Assembly (NCBI RefSeq): GCF_022458985.1
Contig: NC_061771.1
Coordinates: forward strand, 24,668,001-24,732,000
Direction: 5' to 3'
Source of the DNA: Mugil cephalus
Taxonomy: Eukaryota > Chordata > Actinopteri > Mugiliformes > Mugilidae
DNA length: 64,000 nt
Under the pieces are notes generated by a model, which saw nothing but the letters and a program-made list of their open reading frames with translations, was not told where the DNA came from and did not search any database. Shown one piece after another: positions 62,113 to 64,000 of this stretch. Both the position numbers and the translations under genes were made by a program. Each line of letters starts with the position of its first letter. Position 1 is the stretch's first letter.

Positions 62113-62985
62113 ACTTTAGTTTAGAGATGACGTTTTGCCACTCATCCGAGTAGCTCCATCAGTTCTAAGAGGCTCGTGGGAAGTTGAGCTTTAAAAAGGG
62201 AACTCTGTGGACATAACTCAAAACTGGTGCCCGAGATGCAGGAAAGATGAAATAACATTGACCATCTTGTGGCAATGCAATGTTCTGTGTTCTATAGAAA
62301 AACAGGTAGTCCGGGCAGAGTTTTTCTCTAATGTTGATATTTTATACTATTACATTAAACAGGTTTATATTGTGTCCCGAAAGATTAACATTGATTCTTC
62401 TGCTGCTGTTGGACAGGACGAGGCCTCAAATTGGTTTTCCACTAAGGATAAATACGAAGTAAATGTAGTATCTAAAGTAGATTTTGTAATTTTTGTTATA
62501 GGACCTTACATCAGTTACAGGTATACTATACTTTTTTTAGTACTCTACTTCAGTGGTTCTTCTCATCCGGTCTGGCCTCACGACCCACCATGATTCCTTA
62601 ATGACAAGCGAAGACCAAAATCAAAGAAAAAATAAAAATCAGCTTCTCTTGATTTATTGAACTAAAATGTTGTCACGCAGCATTCCTCTTTATATCAAGT
62701 CCGACCCTTTGACATGGGACGCAAAACCCTCATGATTTACCGGACATATTAGGCGTATTTGCACGATATTGAATTAGTATCGCCCATACCGGATCGGGCA
62801 GGAAGCGAAATGATTCAGTAGAAGTTGAAGGGATTGCGAAATGAGTAAAATGGGTTAGTTTAATGTAAAATTAATATCATAATGTCACAAGGAATACAGC
62901 TGCACATGGGACAAAAATCAGGCAAATAAATAAAATGATGTAACCACTATAGTTTTGTTTCAGCAGCTTTCCACGGAAAGAGAAA
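62113..62985. other. Spacer; weak repeat traces, no gene recognised
   Basis: A 128-codon plus-strand frame (62,207-62,593) starts with WCPRCRKDEITLTILWQCN, faintly like the C-terminal Cys motif of L1/Tx1 LINEs, then loses any likeness. A hAT-like CAGTGGTTCTT word is at 62,551. TATCGAT-type words are at about 62,750-62,800. Confidence 0.4.
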
Positions 62986-62990
62986 TATTT

Positions 62991-63002
62991 GCTCTTTCTT
63001 GA
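62991..63002 (-). promoter_or_regulatory. Histone downstream element of the second H2A
   Basis: On the minus strand TCAAGAAAGAGC, an excellent match to the consensus that pairs with U7 snRNA, 10 bases after the stem-loop. Confidence 0.75.
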
Positions 63003-63012
63003 AGTAGTGTTT

Positions 63013-63028
63013 GGCTCTTAAAAGAGCC
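63013..63028 (-). terminator. Histone 3' stem-loop of the second H2A gene
   Basis: GGCTCTTTTAAGAGCC on the minus strand, identical to the first copy, 32 bases after the stop. Confidence 0.95.
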
Positions 63029-63060
63029 GTTGGGTTTGATGTTAATGAAGCCGTAGTGGT

Positions 63061-64000
<940 letters not shown>

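Overview
The window is vertebrate nuclear DNA, almost certainly from a ray-finned (teleost) fish. It has split genes with GT-AG introns, replication-type histone genes without introns, a canonical nuclear tRNA-Asp, long (CA)n, (GA)n and (TA)n microsatellites, and a dense load of fish-type mobile elements (Tc1, hAT, piggyBac, pogo, several LINEs, tRNA-derived SINEs). No virus-derived or LTR element was recognised.

Layout. (1) About 1-14.1 kb: the 5' part of a SEC14L1-type gene on the minus strand. A CpG-rich non-coding first exon lies near 13.8-14.06 kb and the first coding exon at 11,984-12,073; the rest runs off the left edge, so about 12 kb here is intron. A diverged partial copy of its first intron sits upstream of its promoter, near 16.65-17.45 kb. 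(2) About 14.1-22.8 kb: intergenic DNA with repeats and three CTCF-like motifs. (3) 23.1-34.8 kb: a complete 19-exon gene on the plus strand that I read as rasal3, a blood-cell Ras GTPase-activating protein (PH, C2, RasGAP, coiled coil; 1,174 residues), with a Tc1 element in intron 3 and a perfect 35-bp hairpin in intron 1. (4) 34.8-46.8 kb: a mobile-element graveyard with LINE pieces, a deleted Tc1, a degenerate 14-bp minisatellite, a tRNA-SINE, a Buster-type hAT interrupted by a LINE tail, a Tx1/L1-like endonuclease piece, and a pogo-like element bounded by 16-bp inverted repeats and carrying eight copies of one motif. (5) 46.9-64 kb: a replication-dependent histone cluster in the order H4(-), H2A(-)/H3(+), H1(+), H2B(-), H4(-), H2A(-)/H3(+, cut by the window edge), plus tRNA-Asp(GTC) at 61.26 kb.

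How the genes work together. The histone set supplies all five histone types needed in S phase. Each complete gene has a 3' stem-loop, and the H2A and H3 genes are paired head to head on a shared 376-bp promoter. The second H4 and H2A/H3 units are nearly identical to the first, about 12 kb apart, which suggests gene conversion or recent duplication. rasal3 and the SEC14L1-type gene are unrelated single genes. The spacers in the histone cluster hold LINE and DNA-transposon debris.
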